Positions 1 through 9,390 of a stretch of DNA of 64,000 nt are shown piece by piece. Positions within the stretch are counted from its first letter, which is position 1, and the number at the start of each line of letters is the position of its first letter. The translations under genes were made by a program, and so were the position numbers. Source of the stretch: Undaria pinnatifida (Eukaryota; Sar; Phaeophyceae; Laminariales; Alariaceae); contig JABAKD010000022.1 of assembly GCA_012845835.1 (NCBI GenBank), positions 3,926,444 through 3,990,443 on the forward strand, given 5' to 3'. A model generated the notes under the pieces. It had not been told where the DNA came from and did not search any database. It saw nothing but the letters and a program-made list of their open reading frames with translations.

Positions 1-132
1 CAAATCGCTGTTCGCACCAAATCATGGGTCTCTTCTTTCTGTCCCCTTTACATATGTTTTTAGTTGCATTCTTTCTTGCCTTTCGCGAGCGTAGCGGGCG
101 GCGTGAGCCGCCCGCGGAGCGGAGCCCTTGTA
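1..132 (+). repeat. GC stem-loop dispersed repeat, copy 1
   Basis: This stretch is nearly the same as 55712-55825, including the AT-rich lead-in. It ends in a perfect hairpin (GGGCGGC, loop GTGA, GCCGCCC) followed by a purine-rich step and CCCTTGTA. The same hairpin-plus-CTTGTA ending recurs near 8728, 24893 and 53418 with different stem sequences. A terminal hairpin near a fixed 3' end recalls Helitron-type termini, but no transposase is seen and the assignment is open. Confidence 0.7.
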
Positions 133-152
133 TATTATAAAAAATGAAAATA

Positions 153-250
153 CACTCCAGCTGTGAGATCGAAGATTTCGTCGAAACTCATCTTTGCAAG
201 CTGTGTGTGATACTCCGATCGCGCGTATTACGAGTTGTGTGTCCTCATTA
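153..250 (+). repeat. Dispersed repeat shared with 31905-32010
   Basis: The segment shares a run of matching blocks with 31905-32010, including TTTGCAAGCTGTGTGT and CGCGCGT. The similarity is clear by eye at roughly four bases in five. No coding frame or terminal structure is visible. It is an old dispersed repeat of unknown class. Confidence 0.5.
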
Positions 251-423
251 AGGATATAGGTCGGCGACTCCCCTTACAACTACAGTGTAGCTATCAGGGT
301 CAACAGGGTGATTTTAGTCAGTCTGTGCGCGGAAACTATAAAACCCGTTTCTGAGGGGGACAAAATCTGACAGCTGTGGAGGGAAATGTATCCTTTTATC
401 AAGTGAATCCTGCAAGTCGAATA

Positions 424-556
424 CAGTGGGGGTTGCGGTTTAAGATAGCCTAGTTTAAGAGAATCACGTGTTTAAGAGAGTCAAAAATGGCTTGGCACAC
501 CTTATCTTAAACCGAACATCGATTATCTTAAACCGAACATACCCCCAACCCCGCCT
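424..556 (+). mobile_element. Pogo-like MITE (copy 1)
   Basis: It starts CAGTGGGGGTTGCGGTTTAA directly after a TA. The right side repeats ATCTTAAACCGAACAT and runs into CCCCCAACCCC, a decayed inverted copy of the start. The interior matches 8098-8220 in the same orientation (CACGTGTTTAAGA, then GGCACACC). CAGT-type TIRs beside TA are typical of the Tc1/mariner-pogo superfamily. It is non-autonomous. Confidence 0.55.
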
Positions 557-1389
557 GCCCGTGTAGTGCTGTAGCCTAAAAACCCTGGGTAACTACCACC
601 CGTAGGCATGTAGGCAGGCACGGCGCCTATACCTGGGGAATTTTTTGTAAGGATCCAGCGATATGATTGGCTTATACGCAGAAAATTCAACAAATGAAAC
701 ACGAGTTTTGTAAGGATTTTGTAAGGATATACAATTATGATTGGCGATGATTGCACCGAGCTTCGCGCAGTGATCGCGCCGCGCCTCTCAGGGAGAGAAG
801 AGAGAGAGACCGCAAGCGGGACCGCGCGCAGCGCGGACACCAGGCAACCGGCACCACAGCCGGCTCCCCAGCACCATGCTGGTGTGGCGGCTATGTACAC
901 TTTAGTAAGTCTAATTGCGGTTCTCCTAGCCTACAACCACCAGGCTTGTTTCCGTGGTCTCGAGCCAAGGAGCCTGCCTCCCTGTAGCAGCGGTTGTGGT
1001 GTGACTAGTTTCGTTCCTTGGAGCCTGCCATATGTCGATGCGACGAGGTGGGTAGTGATGGCGGAGGCAGCGGTGTGGGCATTGGAGGCAGCAGCGGCGG
1101 AGGTCGTGACGGTGGAGGCAGCGATGGAAGTAGCGGTGAAGGCAGCGGTGATGGATCCGCTCGGGAGAGCGAACCACAACAAAGTGCAGCTTCATCTACT
1201 TTGACAGCATCGAACCAGGGCATTGTCGATTCATCGAGATCACGAGCACCATTCTGCCAAAGCCAGCAGAAAACACTTCAAGGGGGGGAGCAAGCGGATG
1301 GGGTAGTTCCCTTACAGCCCTATACCTACGCTGCACAAGGCCGGATGTGAGTGGTTCTATCGTAGACTTCTGTTTGTTACCTGCTGCTG

Positions 1390-2065
1390 TACTCTTATAC
1401 CTAGTACCTGGTATCATGGTAAAGCAGTACAGGATACCAGGCAAGAACCATACATACCTGGTACCTGCTTTAGGCTGGCTTTCTTATTTGTGAGGGGGTA
1501 CGTTCTACACTGACTTCAGTACAACAGCTCCCGAGCTTCTTATTTCCCTGAAAATATCAACTTGGCTTTCTTATTACTGCACCTTTAATATTACTGGTAG
1601 GTGTCTTGTACGCCTGTAGTACTGCTGTACCAGGTATATCATAAGGCACGGAAATACTGACCTACAGCAGTAGGTTGGCTTTCGTATTTGGCAGAGGGTT
1701 TGTTCTCACAGGTAACTTCAGTATATTGACCAACGAGTTTCTTATTCCGGTAGCTAAATATCACCCTGGCTTTCTTATTACCATGTTTATTTTTACGTGC
1801 CCTGTACTGCTGTACATCAGCAGTCGGTCTGCGGCAATGTTATTTGGATACGAGGTACGAGTCGTACCAGGTCATTGTAGGCTACTGCTCCTGCTGCTTG
1901 TGCGCTGCTGGTTGTACTCGAACCTACCAGGTACCAGGTATCATAGCTCTGAGCATGCGTTACCTGGTACCTGGTACGTAGTATATACCATACCTGGCCT
2001 CTGATTAATCGCGTGCCAGATACCAGATGCAGTACGTAGCACAGGACATCTAAAAGATACCAGGT
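1390..2065. repeat. Cluster of TACCTGGTA/TACCAGGTA short palindromes
   Basis: More than ten copies of ACCTGGTAC, TACCAGGTA or close variants lie in under 700 bases, some back to back in inverted order. Isolated copies are scattered over the whole window, for example near 6140, 8630, 34680, 42880, 58420 and 61885. The motif is nearly self-complementary. No function can be read from the sequence. Confidence 0.6.
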
Positions 2066-2195
2066 ACATAAATAGTGACCTCTGCTGGCTTTCTTATTTG
2101 GGAGAGGGTGCACACTACCTTATTGTACATTAACTTCAGTATAACGTATCCCGAGTTTCTTATTTTCGTGTAAATAACAGCCTGGCTAGTTATCC
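1472..2195 (+). repeat. Three copies of a ~110-bp repeat (1472-1580, 1673-1790, 2090-2195)
   Basis: Each copy begins GGCTTTCTTATTTG or close, continues with a purine-rich GAGAGGGTG-type block and ACTTCAGTA, and ends CCCGAGTTTCTTATTT or close. Spacing is irregular, so this is not a simple satellite. A fourth copy lies at 6918-7015 and a fragment near 7110-7165. The palindrome cluster is interleaved with it. Confidence 0.6.
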
Positions 2196-2318
2196 CATCT
2201 ATTTTGAAGCTATTGCTTCTGCTGAAGCTTGTTTGCTGTCGCAGCTTGTACACTCGTACACGTGATGTATAGCTCTGAGCATATGATTGGTACATGATAA
2301 CTGGCACCTGGTACAACT

Positions 2319-5300
2319 GTGGCGGTCGTGTTTTCTTGGTTCGGCAGTTCGCAGCTGGCACTAGGCGTATTCAATTCGAAAATTCTCGCTTGCGTTTCCC
2401 AAGGTGAAAACCAGCGTGATTTGGTACCAGGACATGATGGTAGACTTGGCGTCAACACCAAGTCAGACGCGACGTATTTGAATGAGGTCAAAGCCGCCAA
2501 CACTAACTGTGGACGCGCTGACTCACGCGAAATCTTGTTGGGTGCAAACGCCATCTTTTTTGCTGGCGGGTATAGTGTCTAGTTTGCTTGGGAAAGAGTT
2601 GCCCACGTACCCGACCTCCGCTTGTCTCGCCGGAGTTCTCCTCTCAACGCCCAATTGGTGATACTACTCTCGTTAGCTATGCGCGTGTCCTATTAACGCT
2701 CGTTGTAGGTTATCGAACGTTTCTTGTTGCCAGCTTGATTGTTGGCGCCATTCTCTTAAATCTGCTGATAGGTGGAATGTAAATGGGACCCGAAGGGTGC
2801 GCCAGCTAGAGTTGGGCTGCGAAAGCAGCTGAGTTAAATCGACACACGACGCGTATGAAAATACGTGGAAGTGTGGTGAGCTAAAGCTTTATTTTTCCCC
2901 ATCCGCCGAAGGATAAAAAAAAAAAAAAAAAAAAGTTGATGATGCCTGCCTTTTAAAAATCCTTATGGTGCCGTCACGGGTAGAGTATGCCTGCCTGGAT
3001 GCTTTCGCGTCCGTTCTCGTTTACGTGGAGATCGAGATATTGAAGGATCCCATACGCGGCCCGGTTCCGACCATTTTGCCGCCGGGAACACAGATGCGAT
3101 TGGGATGTTTTGTAACATATTCATCGAGACCTTATTTCTTGTACCATCTAAACCAACAACATGCACTGCACATCCGCATCACAAGCGACTAAACCTGGCA
3201 ACATCCCCCAAACCTGGTCTATTTTACGATGGAACTCTAGGTGCGACTCCACAGCAACAACCATGCCAGTTGTGTTGGTGTTGGGAACGTACAGGGCCAT
3301 GAGACTACCGCTGGATCCTTGCTTCGGTGGCGTCCTCTATGACGTCAATCTGGCGGCCAGAAGGGCATCGTAGTCAAAGTGAGCGACGCGGTCAAACCTG
3401 CTACGTACGCAGCACACAAGGAGGCACCTTTCTTCGCGGGTGTGGGTCGTGTGACGATGAAGGAAATCTGCGGCGGCGGTGACCGCCTTGTTCTGTGGGA
3501 CGTTGCCCATGTTCGCCTTGCGGACGATTGGACAGCCCCCCCTGCGACACCAGCACCGTCGCCGAACCCGAATGCAAGTGCCGCTTATAACGATGACGCC
3601 GACTTCTTCGCTACCGAAGCACCTTGCCACGTGGTGGGCTCGCTAGGTAAGGCCTTACCCCGTCCTAGGAAGAAATCGAGCGGAGTTGTGTGACGTCCTG
3701 CCCGCATTGACGTTCCTCATTTTCTTGCTGACGTTTGCATTATTCGCCAAACAAACAAAACTTTTTCGTTGGTGTTTTTCTTTTTAGATGATGCGGACTC
3801 GGACGAGGGCGAAGAGGACGGTGGCGACGGTTATGACTTTGATGTTGGTCACGACCGCGCTTGCGACCTAGGAGCCGGAGACGAGATCGGTGACAATGTC
3901 GACCAGGACGACGTGAGTGCTGTAGAGGTGGCAAATATGTTTCGTTTGTTTCTGAAATCTGCTCGACGTCAATGTGCGGTTTGTATACGATTTTTTCTGT
4001 TCGAGAGTTCTGAATTCATGTTGATTGTTGCCCAACTGTATCAGGGGGGTGGCCCACACATGCTCAAGGTTCGCCTGGATACCTTCCACGCGCTTCCACG
4101 TATCTCGCTTCTGGTGAAAAAGAGTCACGGCGCCTTCAAGCCCTCCATGGCTTGGTTGAGAGATGCTTGCTATATCGTTAATCTGGAAGCAATCCAGGAG
4201 GCAAGTGGTTTTGACGTCACTTGTGTCGTTGTTCGGATCAGTGATATGGAGAGACTTTCGCTGTCGTCGAAAACAACGCCTGTGCTGGGGTCATGTGTCG
4301 TGACCATTACGCTCTTGCCGATCACGCTTTCAACTGCAGGTAGAAAGTGCTCTTCACGCGCAACAAATGGCATCGGAATAGGTTGTAGAGTATACAGAGA
4401 CGAACTGGACGTGTTTCTTGCGGAATCGTCGGCGGTTGGTGCCCGAGCGGACACGATTGTTGACTCGCTTTGATTCAGTGATTGACCGGTTCTGCGACGT
4501 GATCGATGCGAAATCGGGATAAATTCTCCTGCGCCCGAAAGCACTGGAGGTCGTGAAGCTGTTCCGCAAGCATATCGAAGCTGGTTGTCTAAGCAAGCCT
4601 GACGGCGTGCTGCTGTACTACGCAACAGGGAAAAGTAAAGCGGGGATCACCACTCGTCGCTGTGTCAGAAGTTCCAGCAGTACAGGGGCTTGGTGTGTGT
4701 TTTGCGTGACTTTTCTATCACTAGCAGGTACAGCAACCATTTCCACCCATACCATTGGCCTCACGGCATAACCCGATGCTCATAGTATTTGCCGTCAAGT
4801 ATACCGCACGGTTTCGTTTGTTGCAGTGTTTGTAACACGTTGAGTTTTTTCCTCGGCTTGGTGGTCAACCAGGTAATTCGTGTTATGATGGACCTGACGT
4901 GCACACCTGTTCAAAATGTTTTCCGCCTGCTGTAACTGTTTGTCCTTTTTGAAAGGGTTTTCATCGTTACCTCCGCAGGCTACTATTGCGCTTCTCCTGC
5001 GCTGGCCCACTCGATCCTGCTGGAGTTCAATTATCGCTGGAATATTGGGATGGCTGCGAAGAACCGCGGACTGCCGAAGTAGATTGGAGCGTGCTACGAA
5101 CAGTTTGAGTTTGAGATTATCTAAAGCGACACGGCCAGCTGGTCACCGGATAGCCCGATGTTTCCTGGGTGGGTCTCTGCTCTTGACGTGGCAGACAGTG
5201 GTGTGAGAAGCGACCTTTCCCAGAGATTGTGGGGACCTGATGCTCGGGGTGAGGGGCCGGTTGATCTTGTCGACCTCCCAACAACTTCAGAATCACTATG

Positions 5301-5590
5301 ATGAAATCAAAGGGCACGCCAACGTTAAGGATACGATGATCTCTATTAGTCAACGGCATGCTGCATTGCGTGCTAGGATGCAGGAAGCTGACGGGGGCGC
5401 GATGATTGCGGGTGTTGTCGGTAGCGCCGTTTCCCCTACTGTTTCGCGGAGTTGGTGTGGGGCAGGTATTGTTGGCGTTCGTGGCGGCAGTGAAGGGGGG
5501 GGCGCAGCGGCAGGTGCAGGCGTGTCGGCGTCAGCTGCAGAGGTGTTGGATTTTGGCGGCGGCGGAGATGAGGCTGTGTAGTTTGGCGCC
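2319..5590 (+). pseudogene. Decayed 3'-5' exonuclease-domain gene, probably mobile-element borne
   Basis: Fragments in several frames follow the order of an RNase D/WRN-type DEDDy exonuclease. At 2430-2500 a motif reads GVNTKSDATYLNEV (Exo II). Near 2588-2660 comes LGKELP, and at 2985-3035 RVEYACLDAFASVLVY (Exo III, Y-x3-D). Further pieces include APFFAGVGRVTMKEICG (3420-3475), an acidic stretch (3787-3930), DTFHALPRISLLVKKSHGAF (4076-4140), and two segments near 4400-4690 and 4975-5160 broken by in-frame stops. From memory, similar multi-domain proteins (exonuclease plus an HALxRIS...KKSHGAFK region) form multicopy families in fungi and algae. Exo I is not found. Stops, frame changes and the retroposon at 2785-2934 inside the exonuclease domain show that it is dead. 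The borders are approximate. Confidence 0.5.
2785..2934 (+). mobile_element. Poly(A)-tailed retroposon family B, copy 1
   Basis: It matches 20957-21104 and the complement of 38806-38940. The shared order is CCAGCTA, a GTTAAATCGACACAC-type block, ATGAAAATACGTGGAAGTGT, GAGCTTTATTTT, CATCCGCCG and a pure A tail of about twenty bases. Short length, an A tail and ragged 5' ends fit a SINE. No clear tRNA A or B box is seen. It splits the exonuclease domain of the surrounding pseudogene. Confidence 0.75.
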
Positions 5591-7376
5591 GCCAACAGAC
5601 GCCCAAGAAGCCCAAGGCCCCACTCCGGGGCCCTCAGATTTTCTTTCACCGCGGCCACAGTCGACAAGAAGGCGCGTACCAGGAGGCTCACCCTTCCCCG
5701 CGTGGGAGGGAGGGGCGGCCCCAATGCAATGTGCCGCCAGAAAAGCACCGGCCTGAGGCCTGCAGAACTGAGAAAAAACTAGATCAGACGGGAAGCGGAG
5801 GTGGTCATGGTGTGAATGTGAAAAGTGCACTCCGGCCCATCTTGGTGTTGTAGGTTAGCGTCTGCAGTGTCGTGTCAAGTTTGCCTTTTGTTAATTCACA
5901 AAGAATGAAGATCGTACGAGTTTATTATGTTTTTGCTTGGCTTGCGAGCCGGCCGTTTGGTTTTGTGTGGCCCTGGGATTGATTGTCTGTTTCATCTAGG
6001 GGGGAGGGGGGGGGGGAGTCAACAGCGATACTACCACCGTCGTCGACAAAATCGTGACGCACATTTGTTTTGTTTTTCCATTCCCATGTTTTCCTTTTTG
6101 CCATCCCTGGGGAGAGGGAAAGAAGAGGGGGGGGGGGGTTACCTGGTACCTACTCGAAGCTAATCCCGACCCCCTGTCATTTCTCATGCTTCGCCGGGCA
6201 TGATGGAGGTGCTAGATGTCGCCGGGCGGCAAGAATGGTTCAGTGCAAAGACATACACCATACAAGAGTGTCTATATTGGAAGAAGGAAGATTTTTCAAA
6301 AGCATCGCCATTCTTTTGGTTGAACTGAAGTTGCATGGGTCCTATTATTTTGTGGCGTTCGTGTCGTCTATTTTGGCGGAACCACCCGCATCGCTTCCCA
6401 GTCGAATATTGTCACTGAAAGCCCTACTTCATTCATTCGATACACACCAAGGAGTTCAACGCAAAAGAAACGCGTTGTATAGCAACGACAACATTAAATT
6501 TGTATCACAAACGCATGAAAAAATCGCTGCGTTGCGACTGGTTGGTGATGCTTGCCGTTATACATATTATGTGATACAGCACTGCTGCTGGTAGTCGTGC
6601 ACGACATAAATGTAAAAAAGCAAACAGGGATGTAGGAAAGCAGGGCTGATACTTATACCTTCCAGGAAAGGAAGACAATTGAGAGGCGCTGTGCTGAAGA
6701 TATTGTGTAGAACTCACCATTTCTCAAATTAGAAATTCAGTCTCGGCCAGAATTATTCCGGTTTCTTCCTTTTTTTCCTATTAATATTTCATTTTTACTA
6801 CTACTGCTGCTGTTTGAACAGCGTTGTGCCTAGAATAATCTATCTGCACTACACGTACTACTTGTACAAGTATCAGGTACCTATTTGATAGCGAGAAACA
6901 GGAATCCTGGCTGGGGCTGCGGGTTTCTTATTTGGGAGAGGGTGTCATCTGCACTAACTTCAGCTCCCGGATTTCTTGTCTTCCTCAGAAGTATCAGCTT
7001 GCCATTCTTACGTCCTGTACTACTTTTAGAGTATTGTGCCGCCAGTCCTCTGGTAAGAAACCGAGGTTTTGTTTATTTTAGGCTAAATTTCGTATTTTTT
7101 TGAAAATGGTGTGCCCCACACTAACTTTAGTATAAAATTACGAAGTTCTTATTTCTCCGCAAGAGCGTTGTGTGAGCCCCGTTCTTATGAGAGGGAGACA
7201 TGTGTGATTTTTTTATGATGCTTTACCATGTTCCAAAACGCCTCCAACTCTTTTTCGCGCTTCGCGCGATTATTTTAATGCCTTACGAAAATGTCCCTGT
7301 GTATAGGATCCGTGCCTGTAGGCATACAGCAGAACAAGGTAGACACACAGCTCACAGCTTTACTGGCTGTAGCACA
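5591..7376. other. Intergenic stretch without a recognisable gene
   Basis: I see homopolymer G runs near 6000 and 6126, a copy of the GGCTTTCTTATTT repeat at 6918-7015 with a fragment at 7110-7165, and no frame with recognisable protein character. Overlapping GC-rich open frames at 5240-5756 have compositional bias but no motif, and may be the tail of the preceding pseudogene. Confidence 0.4.
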
Positions 7377-7658
7377 ATGCCCTGCGCCGCGGGTTCGAAG
7401 TGCGCTGTGGTTCCGGACCACACGCCGGGCCCTCCGAACTTTACGACTCACAGATGCCGTGTCTGTCAAGTCTACCTTCATGGAATCTGCGGTTTGGTGG
7501 ACCCGCGTGGCGACAACGAGATGCAACGTGTTTGCCACGGATGTGTCAACCCCGACAAGCGCAATGGATCGAGCGCAGGTTCTGCTGCCGGGGCTGCGTC
7601 TTCGAAGCGCCCATGCCCGGAGGGCGAGGGCACGGGGACGGAAATACTGCTGCTGTAG
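7377..7658 (+). CDS. Small cysteine/histidine-rich putative zinc-binding protein
   Basis: A 93-residue frame opens at an internal ATG at 7377, chosen because the metal-ligand pattern begins just after it. Candidate ligands are C3, C9, H15, H25, C27-x2-C30, H35, C38 and C53-x2-C56, with YLHGICG around H35. The spacing resembles a PHD/RING- or BED-like finger of the kind often found at one end of transposon-encoded proteins. The tail after residue 60 is rich in S, A and G and is probably disordered. The same frame is open upstream to 7200, but that part shows no motif. It lies about 1.8 kb downstream of the exonuclease pseudogene on the same strand. It may be a free-standing gene, a single exon or a transposon remnant; the family was not recognised with certainty. 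Confidence 0.4.
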   Translation: MPCAAGSKCAVVPDHTPGPPNFTTHRCRVCQVYLHGICGLVDPRGDNEMQRVCHGCVNPDKRNGSSAGSAAGAASSKRPCPEGEGTGTEILLL

Positions 7659-8097
7659 CTTGTGTTTTTTGTTGTTTTCTGCTTCTTGTTTTTTGCGTCC
7701 GAGATACAATAATACGTACAGTAGTACCGTGAGTGATGCCCATGCTGCTTCACCTCTCCCTGTGTTATGTTGGCTGCTTACAGGGTATAGATGATGTTGG
7801 AATAACCCTGCCAAAGAGAACAATTCATTCGACAATATACTAACGTAGCCTGGTGAGCTCATCTCACGCAGGTGTTTCTTCTTTATATTTACTTTTGTTT
7901 TAATATACTCCGCGAGTACGCAACAAGGAAGGATCGTGCTGCGTGTCGGCCCTCCAACGCACGGTAAATATTGCGTAAACAATACGAAATGCGCTTTCAA
8001 CACTTCGAATAGGCACAACGGCAACATCCTGCCCATTAAGCGCTCTTGACCCCAGGCCCGGGCTCTCTAAAACCCATATGTTCTGTTATAGATAAGT

Positions 8098-8220
8098 TTA
8101 TTTTAACCCAAAATCTCGCTTTAAGATAAAACATATCTTAAACCGATTTAGGAGAGCTACGTGTTTAAGATAGTTTTCGTCGGTATGGCACACCGCTATC
8201 TTAAACCGCAACCCCCACTG
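8098..8220 (+). mobile_element. Pogo-like MITE (copy 2)
   Basis: Its right end reads TTAAACCGCAACCCCCACTG followed by TA. This is the exact complement of the left end of the MITE at 424. The interior carries repeated ATCTTAAACCG and matches copy 1 in order and orientation. The left border is decayed and approximate. Confidence 0.55.
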
Positions 8221-8310
8221 TAACCGGTGAGGGGGGGGCGGAGTTTTGAAGGACGTGGGGGCCTGGTTTTGATCAAAAGCGAGCGGGGTTGGAGGGGGGG
8301 GGGGGGGCGA

Positions 8311-8625
8311 CGCATATATACAACACAGCTGACGCAATTCATGCCTCCACCAGAAACATATAAAAGTGAAATCGGGAGTCAGTCTACGATATGCCAGGTC
8401 CATGCCGGTGCATACGTCTCATTACTCACGCCTGGAGAAACCAACTATTCCGATTGCCACCCAAGGAAGACTACCACGTATAGACTATATTACACGTAGT
8501 ATCTATCACTACGCATACGCACGACAGGCGTAAGTCAATTGGAGCAAAGAAACAAAGAAAAGAAAAGAAGATGAAGGAAAGGAAAGAAAAGAGAAGAAAA
8601 CGAAACAAAACGAAGAAGGCAATTC
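8311..8625 (-). mobile_element. Retroposon family A, copy 1 (3'-truncated)
   Basis: The complement of 8311-8500 matches the body of family A seen at 51262-51670 and 53820-54352. The region 8540-8625 is its purine-rich flank (pyrimidine-rich in the sense direction). The (AAC)-tail end is missing, replaced by a G run at 8297-8308. Confidence 0.65.
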
Positions 8626-8636
8626 TCGTACCTGGT

Positions 8637-8728
8637 ACATGTTTTCTTTTACTCGTCAATTTTTCCTCCCTTGCAAAGCGTAGCCGGCGGTGACATTTTA
8701 TGCCACCCGCGGAGCGAAGCGCCTTGTA
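8637..8728 (+). repeat. GC stem-loop dispersed repeat, copy 2
   Basis: A T-rich lead is followed by a hairpin-like region (GCCGGCGG ... CCACCCGC), then GGAGCGAAGCGCCTTGTA. The ending matches the copies at 1-132 and 24822-24893, but the stem has diverged. Confidence 0.55.
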
Positions 8729-9381
8729 AATACGATACCTACAGGTTCATGCGGCTGTACGCAGGATCTAATGCTCGGGACGCGAAAACGCATTTCTATG
8801 ATACATGTCTACGCAAGTTGCAAGCAAATCCAAATACCCAGACTGTCACGTAGAGTCAACACCACGAACACGATGCGACCTGCAACACTAGCAACGAAGA
8901 CACAGTACAGGCTAAGGTGACGTACCTGATTCTGCACGCGCTGCAACCGAGTGAACATTGGTGGGAAGGAAACCAAGTTGACGTTCGATTATTGCCTCCT
9001 CCGCTCCCAATTCGAATGTCTTCTCGAGTGTAATACCCTTGGCTTCAATGTCTCTCAGAGCTTGCTTCTTTTTTCGGCATTGAGGTCGTGGTTCAGTCAT
9101 AACCAGGGAGCACTACTTTTACGCAGGAATAGGGACCGAATCTCGAACGTAAAAACTGTTGAGGGTTGGCAGCACGAGCTCTGCGCACACAGAGCGAGCA
9201 CACAACAATAATAAAACAGCAGTGGTGAACAGCAGACAGAAAAAGCAACACCAAAATAATAAAAAAAAAGGCGCTGCGTCCCCTACCCCCATTTTGAAAA
9301 AGCCACAATACATTGTGAGAGTCCCAGACCGTGTGTGGTTCAGAGCTTTCAAGACCTTCCCTCGTTACCACCTTCGCTACG

Positions 9382-9390
9382 ATGGCTCTC
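9382..9390 (+). CDS. EEF1G: eEF1B-gamma exon 1 (start codon, 3 codons)
   Basis: It reads ATGGCTCTC followed by donor GTGAGT. With exon 2 it gives MALKLWTNP, which fits the usual MA-x-L-Y/W start of the family. This is the only nearby ATG with a strong donor in the right phase. Confidence 0.75.
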
